Below, one piece after another: positions 9,057 through 18,284 of a DNA stretch of 64,000 nt. The stretch covers positions 62,001-126,000 of the forward strand of contig NZ_JABSNK010000008.1 of assembly GCF_013294005.1 (NCBI RefSeq), written 5' to 3'. Both the position numbers and the translations under genes were made by a program. The notes beneath the pieces are model-generated. The model was not told the DNA's origin and did not search any database. It was given only the letters and a program-made list of their open reading frames with translations. Each line of letters begins with the position of its first letter. The stretch's first letter is position 1. Origin of the DNA: Flavobacterium gelidicaeli. GTDB taxonomy: Bacteria; Bacteroidota; Bacteroidia; Flavobacteriales; Flavobacteriaceae.

Positions 9057-10052
9057 TTATACTAACTTGGCTGCAACTAAGTATTCAGCAATTTGAATGG
9101 TATTAGTAGCCGCTCCTTTACGCAAGTTATCAGCAACAATCCACATGTTTAATGTATTGGGTTGACTCTCGTCACGACGAATTCTACCCACAAATACATC
9201 ATCTTTACCTTGTGCATATATTGGCATAGGATACGTATAAGTATCATTATTATCTTGAACTACCACACCATCAGTATGGTGTAAAATATTTCTAATATCC
9301 GAAACTACAAAGTCATTTTTAAATTCGACATTTACAGCTTCACTATGACCTCCTACAATAGGCACACGCACGGCAGTAGCAGTAACAGCTATTGTTTTGT
9401 CATCAAGAATTTTTTGAGTTTCGCGAACTAATTTCATTTCTTCTTTAGTGTATCCGTTTTCTTCAAATGAATCACATTGAGGAATCGCATTTCTATGAAT
9501 TGGGTATTTATACGCCATTTCGCCTTGCTTTCCAGCATATTCATTTTCTAATTGCTCGACTGCTTTTACTCCTGTTCCAGTAATTGATTGGTAAGTAGAA
9601 ACAATGACACGCTTAATATTGTATTTTTTATGCAAAGGTGCTAATACCAATACCATCTGGATAGTAGAACAGTTGGGATTAGCAATAATTTTGTCTTCTT
9701 TAGTTAATGAAGAGGCATTAATTTCAGGTACGATTAGTTTTTTTGTAGGGTCCATTCTCCAAGCAGAAGAGTTGTCTATCACTGTTGTTCCAGCTGCAGC
9801 AAACTTTGGAGCCCACTCTAATGAAGTATCACCGCCTGCAGAAAATAAAGCAATATCTGGTTGCATTGCAACAGCTGTAGCTAAACCTACCACACTATAG
9901 TTTTTACCATTAAAGGCAATTTCCTTACCTACGGATCTTTCTGAAGCAACAAGAATCAATTCATCAGCAGCCGACACAAAATTCCTTTCTGCTAATACTT
10001 GTAACATAACCTCTCCAACCATACCGGTTGCACCTACAACTGCTATTTTCAT
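9057..10052 (-). CDS. asd: Aspartate-semialdehyde dehydrogenase
   Basis: This 331-residue cytoplasmic enzyme reduces beta-aspartyl phosphate to aspartate semialdehyde with NADPH, the branch point to lysine/diaminopimelate, threonine and methionine. The Rossmann motif GATGMVG is at residues 7-13, the catalytic cysteine is Cys128 in NPNCST, and the substrate-binding STYQSITGTG and VPIVGGHSE segments are intact. Length matches the family. The gene stands alone: promoter candidate at 10090-10119, terminator at 8988-9033. Diaminopimelate supply links it loosely to the nearby murF-alr gene, but they are separate transcription units. Confidence 0.97.
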   Translation of the reverse strand: MKIAVVGATGMVGEVMLQVLAERNFVSAADELILVASERSVGKEIAFNGKNYSVVGLATAVAMQPDIALFSAGGDTSLEWAPKFAAAGTTVIDNSSAWRMDPTKKLIVPEINASSLTKEDKIIANPNCSTIQMVLVLAPLHKKYNIKRVIVSTYQSITGTGVKAVEQLENEYAGKQGEMAYKYPIHRNAIPQCDSFEENGYTKEEMKLVRETQKILDDKTIAVTATAVRVPIVGGHSEAVNVEFKNDFVVSDIRNILHHTDGVVVQDNNDTYTYPMPIYAQGKDDVFVGRIRRDESQPNTLNMWIVADNLRKGAATNTIQIAEYLVAAKLV

Positions 10053-10089
10053 TTCTATATTTTTATAATTGAATATTAAATTTGAATTA

Positions 10090-10119
10090 CAAAAGTAAGT
10101 AATAAAGAAATCAAAACAA
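10090..10119 (-). promoter_or_regulatory. Promoter of asd
   Basis: On the minus strand, a -7 box TACTTTTG (10097-10090) matches the Bacteroidota TAnnTTTG consensus, and a TTG at 10119-10117 lies 19 bases upstream as a -33 element. It is about 40 bases before the asd start. Confidence 0.6.
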
Positions 10120-10167
10120 GATGCTTCACAAAAAATAACAAAATGTTACAAATAAAACAAAGACAAT

Positions 10168-10196
10168 AAAAAGCCCCGTCAATGACAAGGCTTTTT
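10168..10196 (-). terminator. Terminator of mscL
   Basis: Stem AAAAAGCC (10168-10175) with GGCTTTTT (10189-10196) forms a hairpin downstream of the mscL stop; on the minus strand it runs into TTTTT. Confidence 0.8.
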
Positions 10197-10212
10197 AAAG
10201 TTATATACAAAT

Positions 10213-10629
10213 TTATTTTTTCAATAAATCTCTAATTTGTATCAATAGCTCTTCTTGCGTAGGGCCAGCTGGTGCTGCAGGAGCTGCTGCTTCTTTCTTT
10301 TTACTTTTCTCAGCTGCTCTTAAAATTACGAATACAAAAAATGCAATAATTACAAAATTAATAATCGCTTGCACTAGGTTACCGTATGTCATCACAGCTG
10401 CTCCAGCTTCTTTTGCTGCATCAAGGTTAGCATAGCTCTCACCGTTTAAAGCGATAAACTTAGTCGTAAAGTCTACTCCTCCTGTTAATAAACCAATAAC
10501 TGGCATAATAATATCATCAACGGCTGAACCGATCACTTTACTAAAGGCACCACCAATTACTACAGCAGTTGCTAAACTTAACACATCACCTTTCATTAAT
10601 GATGCTTTAAAATCACTGAAAAATCCCAT
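10213..10629 (-). CDS. mscL: Large-conductance mechanosensitive channel
   Basis: A 138-residue inner-membrane channel that opens on membrane tension to release solutes during hypo-osmotic shock. The N-terminal helix and TM1 ([33 protein letters not shown]) match MscL, with the conserved glycine/alanine pore-lining pattern. The periplasmic loop (about 48-78) is followed by TM2 ([16 protein letters not shown]) and a cytoplasmic [13 protein letters not shown] linker leading to a C-terminal helix ending [11 protein letters not shown]. Length fits the family. It is monocistronic with its own terminator. Confidence 0.97.
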   Translation of the reverse strand: MGFFSDFKASLMKGDVLSLATAVVIGGAFSKVIGSAVDDIIMPVIGLLTGGVDFTTKFIALNGESYANLDAAKEAGAAVMTYGNLVQAIINFVIIAFFVFVILRAAEKSKKKEAAAPAAPAGPTQEELLIQIRDLLKK

Positions 10630-10724
10630 ACTTTTTATTTTTTAGGTTTAATTATTATTTTCTTATTAAACGAAATTAAGATTTTTTTAACATAATACCC
10701 AATTTTGCCGTTGTTAATCACTAA

Positions 10725-13169
10725 TTAACGATAAAAAACACGTTTTACCCGTTGTGATATGCTCGTTAAAATTTCATACGGTATAGTATTAAGCTTTTTT
10801 GCAATGTAAGATACTGTGGGCTTTTCGCCAAAAATAATCACTGAATCTCCCTCTGTGCAGTCAATTTCCGTTACATCAACCATTAACATATCCATGCAAA
10901 TACTCCCTAAAATTTTAGCCTTTTTGTCTTTAATATTTACAAAACCTACTCCATTACCCCAGCCTCTCGATATTCCGTCAGCGTATCCTATAGGAATAGT
11001 TGCTACGCGGGTTAGTTTATCAGCCATGAATCTTCGACCATAACCTACGCTTTCTCCGGCTCCTATGGTTCTTATTTGAGAAATAACCGACTTCAATGTT
11101 CCTACATTTTCCAGAAACTTTTGCTCTGACGGATCATTTGACACTCCATACAACCCAATCCCTAATCGTACCATATTGTATTGCGCATCTGGATAATTGC
11201 TTATTCCAGAGGTGTTCAAAATGTGTCTAATAGGGTTGATATTTAAAGCGGCGACAATCTTAGAAGATAGTTTTTCGAAAATACTTATTTGAGAAATCGT
11301 GAATTCACGGTGAACTAAATCATCACTAGTTGCTAAATGGGAAAGAATACTTTGCACTTTTACAGTCTCATTACCTTTTAAAGTAGCAATAAGTTCATCC
11401 AAAGCCTCTTCCTCAAAACCCAAACGGTGCATTCCTGTATCTAACTTTATATGTATAGGAAAAGATTTTAAGTTCTTCTGTTTTGCAATTTTCAAAAAGG
11501 CGTGTAATCCTTTTAAGCAATATATTTCTGGCTCTAACTGGTGCTGAATAATCGCTGCAAAACTAGTATTCTCTGGATTCAATACCATAATAGGTAAATG
11601 TATACCGCCATTTTTTAACGAAATACCTTCATCGGCGAAAGCCACACCTAAATAATCTACTTTATGATGCTCAAGCAAATTTGCAATTTCGAGTCCGCCA
11701 TTCCCGTAACCAAAAGCTTTGACCATAACCATAATTTTCACGTCAGGTTTCAGTTTAGATTTAAAGAAATTCAAGTTGTAACTTATGGCATTCAAATTTA
11801 TTTCTAATACCGTTTCATGGGTTTTCTCTTCTAGCAGGTAAACAATTTCTTCAAATTGAAAAGAACGGGCTCCTTTAACCAAAATAGTCTCGTTAGCAAA
11901 ATCTAAACTTTCGAAATTAGCAATAAAATCAGCCGTATCCTTGAAAGTAATGCAATTTTCGAACTTATCTTTAAAATCCGAAATTGTTTCTCCAATACCA
12001 ATTACTCTGTTGATATTGTTCGAAATAATCAATCGTGCCACTCTAGAGTACAACTCCTCATTAGACAAACCACTTTGAAAAATATCCGATAGAATAACCG
12101 TTTTCTGCTGGAATTGCTTTTGACTTTCTAAAAAATCCAAAGCAATTTTTAAAGATTGAAAGTCCGAACTATAACTATCATCAATGATCGTACAATTATT
12201 AATACCATCTTTAACTTTCAATCGCATTTCTACAGGAAAAAGCAGTAACATTCTAGACTGAATAACAGCATTATCATATTTCAAATACAATAAAACCATC
12301 AAGCAGGAAATAGCATTTTCTATTGAAGCTTTGTCTTGAAACGGAATCTTAAATTGATATTCTTTGCCATTATAACGGTAATGAAGTAGCGTATTTTGGT
12401 CTTCGGTTTCTTTTTTAAATACAAAAACAGCTGCAGTTTCTTCTTTAAAACTCCATGAAAATACTTTTATATTGGGATTGATAAAAGGATCTACTACTTT
12501 ATTTTTTTGATAAATTAATACCTCAGCATTTTTAAAAAAAAGTAATTTTTCTTGAATTTTTTGTTCCAAATTTTCAAAGCCTTCATCGTGAGAAGAACCA
12601 ATGTTTGTCAAAAGACCAATTGTGGGCTGGATCACTTGCTCTAAGCGAGTCATTTCACTAACGGTCGAAATTCCAGCTTCAAAGATCCCTAAGTTGTGCT
12701 TTTCATTAATAGCCACCACCGATAGCGGTACACCTACTTGTGAATTGTAACTTTTAGGACTGCGAATAACATTAAAATCAGGGCTTAATAAAAAATTTAA
12801 CCATTCTTTTACAATTGTTTTTCCGTTGCTACCTGTTAATCCTATTACAGGAAAATGAAACTGACTGCGGTAATAACCAGCAAATTCTTGAAGTGCGGTA
12901 AGCGTATTTTTTACTACTAAAAAATTAGCTTTGTCCTCATAACCTTCCGGAATATAAGTCACCACAAAGTTTTGAACACCGGTGCTAATTAAGTCACTTA
13001 TATAACTGTGCGCATCATTATTGGGACCTACCAAGGCAAAAAACAAGGTGTGTGAACTATTTTGTAAGGAGCGACTATCAATCGATATGGTTTCAATTTC
13101 TAAATTTAACTGGGTTCCTAACCATTTTGCTTGAACCACAGGAACAATACTTTTTAAGGCTATACTCAT
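10725..13169 (-). CDS. murF-alr: Bifunctional MurF ligase / alanine racemase
   Basis: An 814-residue fusion typical of Bacteroidota. The N-terminal half (about 1-440) is UDP-MurNAc-tripeptide:D-Ala-D-Ala ligase: ATP-binding GLTGSNGKT at 110-118 and the central FEAGIS and LLTNIGSSHDEGF segments. The C-terminal half (about 450-814) is PLP-dependent alanine racemase with VKAFGYGNG carrying the PLP lysine (Lys484), LDTGMHRLGF, and GYADGISRGWG. The fusion couples D-Ala formation to D-Ala-D-Ala addition in peptidoglycan precursor synthesis in the cytoplasm. No ddl or other mur gene is adjacent. Both domains look complete. The MurF half of such fusions may be weakly active in some species; I cannot tell here. 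Confidence 0.96.
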   Translation of the reverse strand: MSIALKSIVPVVQAKWLGTQLNLEIETISIDSRSLQNSSHTLFFALVGPNNDAHSYISDLISTGVQNFVVTYIPEGYEDKANFLVVKNTLTALQEFAGYYRSQFHFPVIGLTGSNGKTIVKEWLNFLLSPDFNVIRSPKSYNSQVGVPLSVVAINEKHNLGIFEAGISTVSEMTRLEQVIQPTIGLLTNIGSSHDEGFENLEQKIQEKLLFFKNAEVLIYQKNKVVDPFINPNIKVFSWSFKEETAAVFVFKKETEDQNTLLHYRYNGKEYQFKIPFQDKASIENAISCLMVLLYLKYDNAVIQSRMLLLFPVEMRLKVKDGINNCTIIDDSYSSDFQSLKIALDFLESQKQFQQKTVILSDIFQSGLSNEELYSRVARLIISNNINRVIGIGETISDFKDKFENCITFKDTADFIANFESLDFANETILVKGARSFQFEEIVYLLEEKTHETVLEINLNAISYNLNFFKSKLKPDVKIMVMVKAFGYGNGGLEIANLLEHHKVDYLGVAFADEGISLKNGGIHLPIMVLNPENTSFAAIIQHQLEPEIYCLKGLHAFLKIAKQKNLKSFPIHIKLDTGMHRLGFEEEALDELIATLKGNETVKVQSILSHLATSDDLVHREFTISQISIFEKLSSKIVAALNINPIRHILNTSGISNYPDAQYNMVRLGIGLYGVSNDPSEQKFLENVGTLKSVISQIRTIGAGESVGYGRRFMADKLTRVATIPIGYADGISRGWGNGVGFVNIKDKKAKILGSICMDMLMVDVTEIDCTEGDSVIIFGEKPTVSYIAKKLNTIPYEILTSISQRVKRVFYR

Positions 13170-13372
13170 TGTAAGAAGACGTAATTACTTTACTATTAAG
13201 AATTTTAAATTTAATAAGGAACAAGCAAAGTGCATTACCCCCAATCATTTTCAAAAATACTACTTCTTTTTTAAAACCTAACATTATACCATTTCTATTA
13301 TGATACTGCTCAATTGTAAAGTTGGATTTACTTACTTGTTAGCAGGTTTTAGTATTGCAAAGAGTATTTTAG

Positions 13373-13380
13373 TATATTTG
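13373..13380 (+). promoter_or_regulatory. -7 promoter box of the PAP2-like gene
   Basis: TATATTTG matches the Bacteroidota -7 consensus 13 bases before the ATG at 13393, implying a very short leader. A TTG at 13355-13357 is only 15 bases upstream, shorter than usual. Confidence 0.45.
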
Positions 13381-13392
13381 TTTGTGTAACCA

Positions 13393-14010
13393 ATGTATGA
13401 AATCTTGAAAAAAATTCTTCCGCTAATCTCTTATATTTTCCATCCGATATTTATTGCTTTGTATGCGACGCTATTTTACCTTTTTTCGAATAATTCGTAT
13501 TTTATAAATCAAGAAAAGATATTTATTTTATTACAAATTGCTATTATCACGGTCTTAGTACCCATACTGTTTTCGTTTGTATTGCGCTCTACCGGCAAAA
13601 TAAGCTCGTACATGATTCCGTCAATATCAGAGCGAAAAATACCCTTGGTAATTCATGTTTTTTTAATCATTTTATTAGTTCGTAGAACAATCACCCTAGA
13701 ACATTATCCTGAATTACACTTTTTCTTTTTAGGGGCATTAATGAGTACTTTGATTGCACTTTTATTACTTTTTGTAAAAACAAAAGCCAGTTTACACATG
13801 ATGGGTATAAGCGGACTTACCATTTTTGTAATAGGGCTAAGTCTACACGACCAACACCCATATACCTATTTGATAGCAGCGCTTATTTTAATGAATGGTG
13901 TTGTAGCCTCATCACGATTAGTAATGAAGGCACATAACCTAAAAGAGCTAATTTTGGGTACCTTAATAGGTGCGATACCTCAAATGCTTTTATTGTATTT
14001 GTGGTTATAA
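13393..14010 (+). CDS. PAP2-like multi-pass membrane protein
   Basis: A 205-residue protein with about six hydrophobic segments. The late segment SRLVMKAHNLKELILGTLIG resembles motif 3 of PAP2 lipid phosphatases (SR-x5-H-x3-D), and KTKASLHMMGISGLTIF sits where motif 2 (PSGH) should be, but the proline-serine-glycine of motif 2 and the final aspartate of motif 3 are replaced. It is therefore a divergent PAP2-like protein, whose catalytic ability is doubtful. Its 3' end overlaps the convergent PorT-like gene by six bases. If active it would dephosphorylate lipid or isoprenoid phosphates at the membrane; that is inference. Confidence 0.7.
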   Translation: MYEILKKILPLISYIFHPIFIALYATLFYLFSNNSYFINQEKIFILLQIAIITVLVPILFSFVLRSTGKISSYMIPSISERKIPLVIHVFLIILLVRRTITLEHYPELHFFFLGALMSTLIALLLLFVKTKASLHMMGISGLTIFVIGLSLHDQHPYTYLIAALILMNGVVASSRLVMKAHNLKELILGTLIGAIPQMLLLYLWL

Positions 14011-14730
14011 AATATAGAAAACTAGTCCAATATTTAAGGCTTTCATATCAATGTTTTTATCTGCTATACTAGCCGATTTAAACATCGAATTCAAACCATA
14101 ATACGCATAAACATTTACCGTATTGTACCCAACCGAAGCATAAACACCGTATAGAAATTTATTAAAATCCTTATTTCCTTTAATTATGTTTTTTCCAGAA
14201 CTATCATTGAGTAACGATCTATCATTGAGCAAATAACTAAATTTCACACCACCATATATACGCCAGAACTTGTGACTCTCATACGTTGATGTCCTCCATC
14301 TAAACTCAATAGGAACATCTACTAAAAATTGTGAGAATTTGTTTTTGTTATAGTCCGAATCAATAATAGCGTAAACAGCATCTTGATTTGTCCCTGTTAT
14401 AGCTAAATTTTGAATATAATTATTATAGGTAAATCCAAGTCCCGTAGCAATGGCAATTGTTCTGTCTTTTTTAATAGGCATGTCTCTCAAAAAACCCATC
14501 GAAAACCCTGTAGAAAATTTATCCTGAGAAAACCCTGAAGGTTTTGATTGCAAAGTATTATAGGTAAAACTAAAAAAGAATTGATCCTCTCTATATAAAG
14601 AGTCAATTTTAATCAATGTCGCTTCATTAATAGTTTCTTGCTCTTGTGAATACATCTTGATACCCGAAAGCAGCAAAAAGCTTAGTACTATTAATTTAGT
14701 AAAACAGTAAGTAGTAATGGATTTTTTCAT
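14005..14730 (-). CDS. PorT-like outer-membrane beta-barrel protein
   Basis: I choose the ATG at 14730 (241 residues), which places MKKSITTYCFTKLIVLSFLL as a signal peptide at the N terminus; an upstream start would bury it. The mature part has alternating hydrophobic strands (FFFSFTYNTLQ, GFSMGFLRDMPI, IATGLGFTYNNY, VDVPIEFRWR, GLVFYIL) typical of eight-stranded barrels of the PorT-like (outer-membrane beta-barrel) family. PorT itself is needed for type IX secretion in Porphyromonas, but this family has many paralogues and I see no specific reason to call this gene the secretion component. It is convergent with the PAP2-like gene. Confidence 0.75.
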   Translation of the reverse strand: MKKSITTYCFTKLIVLSFLLLSGIKMYSQEQETINEATLIKIDSLYREDQFFFSFTYNTLQSKPSGFSQDKFSTGFSMGFLRDMPIKKDRTIAIATGLGFTYNNYIQNLAITGTNQDAVYAIIDSDYNKNKFSQFLVDVPIEFRWRTSTYESHKFWRIYGGVKFSYLLNDRSLLNDSSGKNIIKGNKDFNKFLYGVYASVGYNTVNVYAYYGLNSMFKSASIADKNIDMKALNIGLVFYIL

Positions 14731-14810
14731 CGAATAGAATAAATTGAATGCTATGGCATTACAAAGATAGGACAATTACTAAGTTTCAAAGTTACATTAA
14801 ATAGTAAAAC

Positions 14811-14839
14811 AAAAAAATGCTCCCTTTGCAGGAAGCATT
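14811..14839 (-). terminator. Terminator after tRNA-Ser
   Basis: On the minus strand AATGCTTCC pairs with GGGAGCATT (one mismatch) around a short loop and is followed by TTTTTTG. It lies just downstream of the tRNA. Confidence 0.75.
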
Positions 14840-14850
14840 CGTTTATTTTG

Positions 14851-14937
14851 CAGAGAGGATGGGATTCGAACCCACGATGCAGTTACCCACATACTAGCTT
14901 TCCAGGCTAGCTCTTTCAACCACTCAGACACCTCTCT
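14851..14937 (-). tRNA. tRNA-Ser (GGA)
   Basis: The minus strand folds as an 87-base serine tRNA. The acceptor stem AGAGAGG pairs with CCTCTCT, the D arm is GTCTGAGTGG, the anticodon stem-loop is CTAGC-CTGGAAA-GCTAG with anticodon GGA, there is the long variable arm expected for serine, and the T arm contains GGTTCGAATCC. The discriminator is G and CCA is not encoded. Confidence 0.97.
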
Positions 14938-15033
14938 AGTTGGGATTGCAAATAACACTAAAAAAATGAGTTATAGCAACAAAATTTAAGTATATTTTTT
15001 ATCACTTCCCATTTTATTTTTCAGACCAATAAC

Positions 15034-15906
15034 TTAAAGTATTTTTCTAAAAGCGGCAATAAATAAATTTATCGCTTTTTTTTGGTATTCATTATTCAGT
15101 GTTAGAATATAAGAAATTCGCTCTGTAGCAACTCCCTCCAGTTTAACTGCTTTAATATTATGCCATCCGCTTAATGCCATTTCAGTAACTACAGTAGCCC
15201 ATTCGCTGTTTTCTATAATTTGTAACAAAGGATGAATAGCATTTAATTCAATCGGAATTTTAGGTTTCATATTATTTTTCTCGAATAAATTGTCAAGAAA
15301 CTCCCTAGAATTAAATCCTTGCGAAGGAAGAATCAGCGGAATATCTTCTAACTTTTTGAACGGAATTTGCGTTAACGCGGCTAACGGATTTGTTTTGGCT
15401 ACAGCCATAACCAACTCAGAGGTAAACAACGGAATTTTTCTAATCCTCGAATCAATTTCATTGGCTGAAATTACCAATACTAAATCCAACTCATTGCTGA
15501 TTAATTTTTGCTCCAACGGTTCAGTAGCGCCATATTCTACTATTATTTTTAATTTAGGATAGCTTTTAGCAAAAGTTTGCACTACTGGCAACACTAATAG
15601 ACCAAAAATATAGGTTACTCCTATTCGCAGTTCTCCGCCTATTAATGCGTTTAAATCTTCTATAGCTTGTTTTCCTGATTGTACATCTCCTACGATCTGT
15701 TGCGCGTGTTTTAGGAAAAGAGTTCCTGCCTCGGTAAGTTGTATTTTTTTTCCAGTCCTAAGAAACAAAGGCATTCCTAGCTCTTCCTCTAGTTTTTTTA
15801 TTTGTTGCGAAAGCGCTGATTGCGTAACAAAACATAGTTCGGCTGCTTTAGTAAAATGCAAAACTTCGGCAGTTTTTATAAAATAATTGAGTTGCTGGAT
15901 TTCCAT
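15034..15906 (-). CDS. LysR-type transcriptional regulator
   Basis: A 290-residue LysR regulator. The winged HTH spans residues 1-60 (MEIQQLNYFIKTAEVLHFTKAAELCFVTQSALSQQIKKLE, the classic ASxxLxxSQPAxSxQI variant). The effector-binding domain (about 88-290) has LRIGVTYIFG and two lobes. The N-terminal style resembles the CynR/OxyR-like subgroup; no redox cysteine pair like that of OxyR is evident. It is divergent from the MFS transporter at 15997, the usual LysR arrangement, so that transporter is the likely target. The inducer is unknown. Confidence 0.93.
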   Translation of the reverse strand: MEIQQLNYFIKTAEVLHFTKAAELCFVTQSALSQQIKKLEEELGMPLFLRTGKKIQLTEAGTLFLKHAQQIVGDVQSGKQAIEDLNALIGGELRIGVTYIFGLLVLPVVQTFAKSYPKLKIIVEYGATEPLEQKLISNELDLVLVISANEIDSRIRKIPLFTSELVMAVAKTNPLAALTQIPFKKLEDIPLILPSQGFNSREFLDNLFEKNNMKPKIPIELNAIHPLLQIIENSEWATVVTEMALSGWHNIKAVKLEGVATERISYILTLNNEYQKKAINLFIAAFRKIL

Positions 15907-15910
15907 AATA

Positions 15911-15931
15911 ATAAGTTTAACTACTTGTTAT
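15911..15931. promoter_or_regulatory. Possible LysR operator
   Basis: In the 90-base divergent gap, ATAAG (15911-15915) and CTTGTTAT (15924-15931) form an imperfect dyad of the size bound by LysR dimers. A degenerate -7-like GAAATTTG follows near 15971 before the transporter. This is weak pattern evidence. Confidence 0.25.
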
Positions 15932-15996
15932 CAGTAAAATTATTAATTTTTCTAATGAATTCAAAATACCGAAATTTGTAGTAAATAAAATCAGTT

Positions 15997-17223
15997 ATGT
16001 TTAAAGCACTCAAATCACGAAATTTCAAACTGTTCTTTTACGGACAATCCGTTTCGGTTATTGGAACTTGGTTGCAAAAAACAGCCGTAAGTTGGATGGT
16101 ATATAGCATTACAGGATCAGTATTTTTATTAGGCTTAGCAACATTTTTAAGCATGATTCCTTCTTTATTTTTGGCTCCAATAGCCGGGAGTATAATTGGT
16201 CGCTATAATAGACATCGCAGTATGATGATCTTGCAATCATTAGCTATGTTGCAAGCGGGAGCACTCGCTTTATTGATCTATTTTAAAGTCTACAACATTA
16301 CTTTTATTCTAGGATTAAGTTTTATTCAGGGAGTTATCAATGCTTTTGACATGACGTGCCGCCAGACAATGATGGTCGATATCGTAGATAATAAAGATGA
16401 CTTACCAAATGCTGTAGCCTTAAACTCTACCTTGACAAATTTTGCCAGAATTTCTGGACCTGCATTAGCCGGTATCATTCTACATAATTACGGCGAAGAC
16501 ATTTGCTTTATAGGTAATTTTTTAAGCTACATTCCTGTTTTAATATCGTTATCTTTAATGAAAATTAAAAAGGAAGCAAAAGCAACTAATAAACTCCAAC
16601 TGCTGGATGATTTCATAGAAGGATTAGACTACGTTAAAAAAGAAGGAGAAATGGCAAAGATGTTATTGATGCTCACCTGCAGTAGTTTGTTTGTAATTTC
16701 TTTCAACACATTGATGCCTGTTTTTGCAAAAGACATTTTTAATGGAAATGCACAAACATTTAGTTGGTTTGAAAGTGCAGCAGGAATTGGAGCCATAATC
16801 TCAGCTATCTATCTTGCTAATATAAAATCAGTAGAGAACATCAATAAAGTAATGATTGGCGCCAGTGTAATACTAGGTTTTAGTATTTTAGTAATTGCCA
16901 TATCGAGCAATATCATAATTACTTTGCTGTGCATGATTTTAAGTGGCATTGGGATGATGGGGCAAACATCCTCAATAAACATTTACATACAGACTAAAAG
17001 CAGCTCAAAAATGCGTTCCCGAAGCATTAGTTACTACATGATGGCTTTTCAGGGAATGATTCCAGTGGGAAGTCTAATAATAGGGTATTTATCCCATCGT
17101 ATAGGAACAAGAAATACGGTGGCTATTCAAGGAATAATTTGTTTGATATCAGTTGTAGTTTATCTTTATTATGAAAACCAAAAAAAAAACCAGCAAGCAA
17201 AATACATGTCCGGTTCATTATAA
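15997..17223 (+). CDS. MFS transporter, EntS/MFS_3-like exporter
   Basis: A 408-residue major-facilitator protein with about 12 transmembrane segments. The start MFKALKSRNFKLFFYGQSVSVIGTW and the following LQKTAVSWMVYSITGS are typical of the MFS_3 (enterobactin exporter EntS-like) subfamily, and the loop 2-3 motif is represented by GSIIGRYNRHRSMM. It acts in the inner membrane, probably as a proton-driven exporter. The substrate cannot be named from sequence; no siderophore genes are near. Divergent from a LysR regulator that probably controls it. Its 3' end is 29 bases from the convergent asparaginase gene. Confidence 0.92.
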   Translation: MFKALKSRNFKLFFYGQSVSVIGTWLQKTAVSWMVYSITGSVFLLGLATFLSMIPSLFLAPIAGSIIGRYNRHRSMMILQSLAMLQAGALALLIYFKVYNITFILGLSFIQGVINAFDMTCRQTMMVDIVDNKDDLPNAVALNSTLTNFARISGPALAGIILHNYGEDICFIGNFLSYIPVLISLSLMKIKKEAKATNKLQLLDDFIEGLDYVKKEGEMAKMLLMLTCSSLFVISFNTLMPVFAKDIFNGNAQTFSWFESAAGIGAIISAIYLANIKSVENINKVMIGASVILGFSILVIAISSNIIITLLCMILSGIGMMGQTSSINIYIQTKSSSKMRSRSISYYMMAFQGMIPVGSLIIGYLSHRIGTRNTVAIQGIICLISVVVYLYYENQKKNQQAKYMSGSL

Positions 17224-17252
17224 AGTTAATCCCTAAAAAACATTTTAGATTA

Positions 17253-18284
17253 TTAAAGAGAAATTTCGCCACGTAGTGACGTTTCAAAAACAGCTTTAAA
17301 ATTCGTTGGTGCAATATCATGACCCAAGAGATACATTAATTTAGTAATTGCAGCTTCGGTAGTAATGTCTTTACCTGAAATTACCCCTATTTCTTTCAAT
17401 ACCGTACTGGTTTCATATTGTCCCATGTTCACACTTCCGCCAGAGCATTGCGTTACATTAATGATATGTAAACCGTCTAAAATTGCTTTTCGCATCAGCG
17501 TTAAAAACCAATCCTCAGTAGGCGCATTTCCTGAACCATAAGTTTCAAGAACAATTCCTTTTAGGTTTTTTATCGAAAGTATTGCTGACAACACCGCTTC
17601 ACTCATTCCTGGAAACATCTTGATAATAGCTACATTAGTATCCATTTTTTTATGAACCTTGAAAGCGGCATTACCTACAAGCGGCAAGAACAATACAGGA
17701 TTCAGTTTTAAATGCACACCTGACTCTACTAATTCAGGATAATTGGGAGAAGTAAATGCTCTAAAATGTTCTGCATTTATTTTAGTTGTACGGTTCCCTC
17801 GGTATAATTTATATTCAAAATACAAACAAACTTCAGATATCACGGGACGACCGACTTCTAACAAAGAAGCAATTTGAATGGCAGTTATTAAATTTTCTTT
17901 AGCATCAGTACGCAAATCACCTATTGGCAACTGTGAACCTGTAAAAACAACTGGTTTTGCTAAATTCTCTAACATGAAACTCAATGCTGATGCCGAGTAC
18001 GACATAGTATCTGAGCCATGTAAAACCACAAACCCATCAAAGGAAGTGTAATTATCCTCAATAACAGCAGCAATATTGTACCATTGCTCAGGATTCATGT
18101 TAGACGAATCAATAGGATCCTCAAAAGAATAGGTTTCAATTGCGCAATCTAGTTGCTTCAATTCGGGAATTTTTTGCAAAAGCTTATTAAAATTAAACGC
18201 TTTTAAAGCGCCTGTTTCAAAATCCTTGCTCATCCCGATGGTTCCACCAGTATATATTAAAAGGATTCTAGCTTTTTGACTCAT
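17253..18284 (-). CDS. ansA: Type I L-asparaginase
   Basis: A 343-residue asparaginase that hydrolyses L-asparagine to aspartate and ammonia. The two nucleophile motifs are present: YTGGTIG at residues 11-17 with Thr15, and HGSDTM at 89-94 with Thr93 and Asp92; the serine in place of the more usual threonine in HGTDTM is a conservative change. There is no signal peptide, so it is the cytoplasmic type I enzyme. Its start lies 17 bases inside the end of the acyltransferase gene, so the two are co-translated, although no functional link is obvious. Confidence 0.95.
   Translation of the reverse strand: MSQKARILLIYTGGTIGMSKDFETGALKAFNFNKLLQKIPELKQLDCAIETYSFEDPIDSSNMNPEQWYNIAAVIEDNYTSFDGFVVLHGSDTMSYSASALSFMLENLAKPVVFTGSQLPIGDLRTDAKENLITAIQIASLLEVGRPVISEVCLYFEYKLYRGNRTTKINAEHFRAFTSPNYPELVESGVHLKLNPVLFLPLVGNAAFKVHKKMDTNVAIIKMFPGMSEAVLSAILSIKNLKGIVLETYGSGNAPTEDWFLTLMRKAILDGLHIINVTQCSGGSVNMGQYETSTVLKEIGVISGKDITTEAAITKLMYLLGHDIAPTNFKAVFETSLRGEISL

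Noticed and set aside
13093..13284. 63-codon ORF upstream of murF-alr
   Set aside because: Overlaps the murF start in another frame, and has no recognisable features or signal.
14005..14730. PorT of the type IX secretion system
   Set aside because: Only general PorT-like barrel features are visible; no other secretion genes are nearby.
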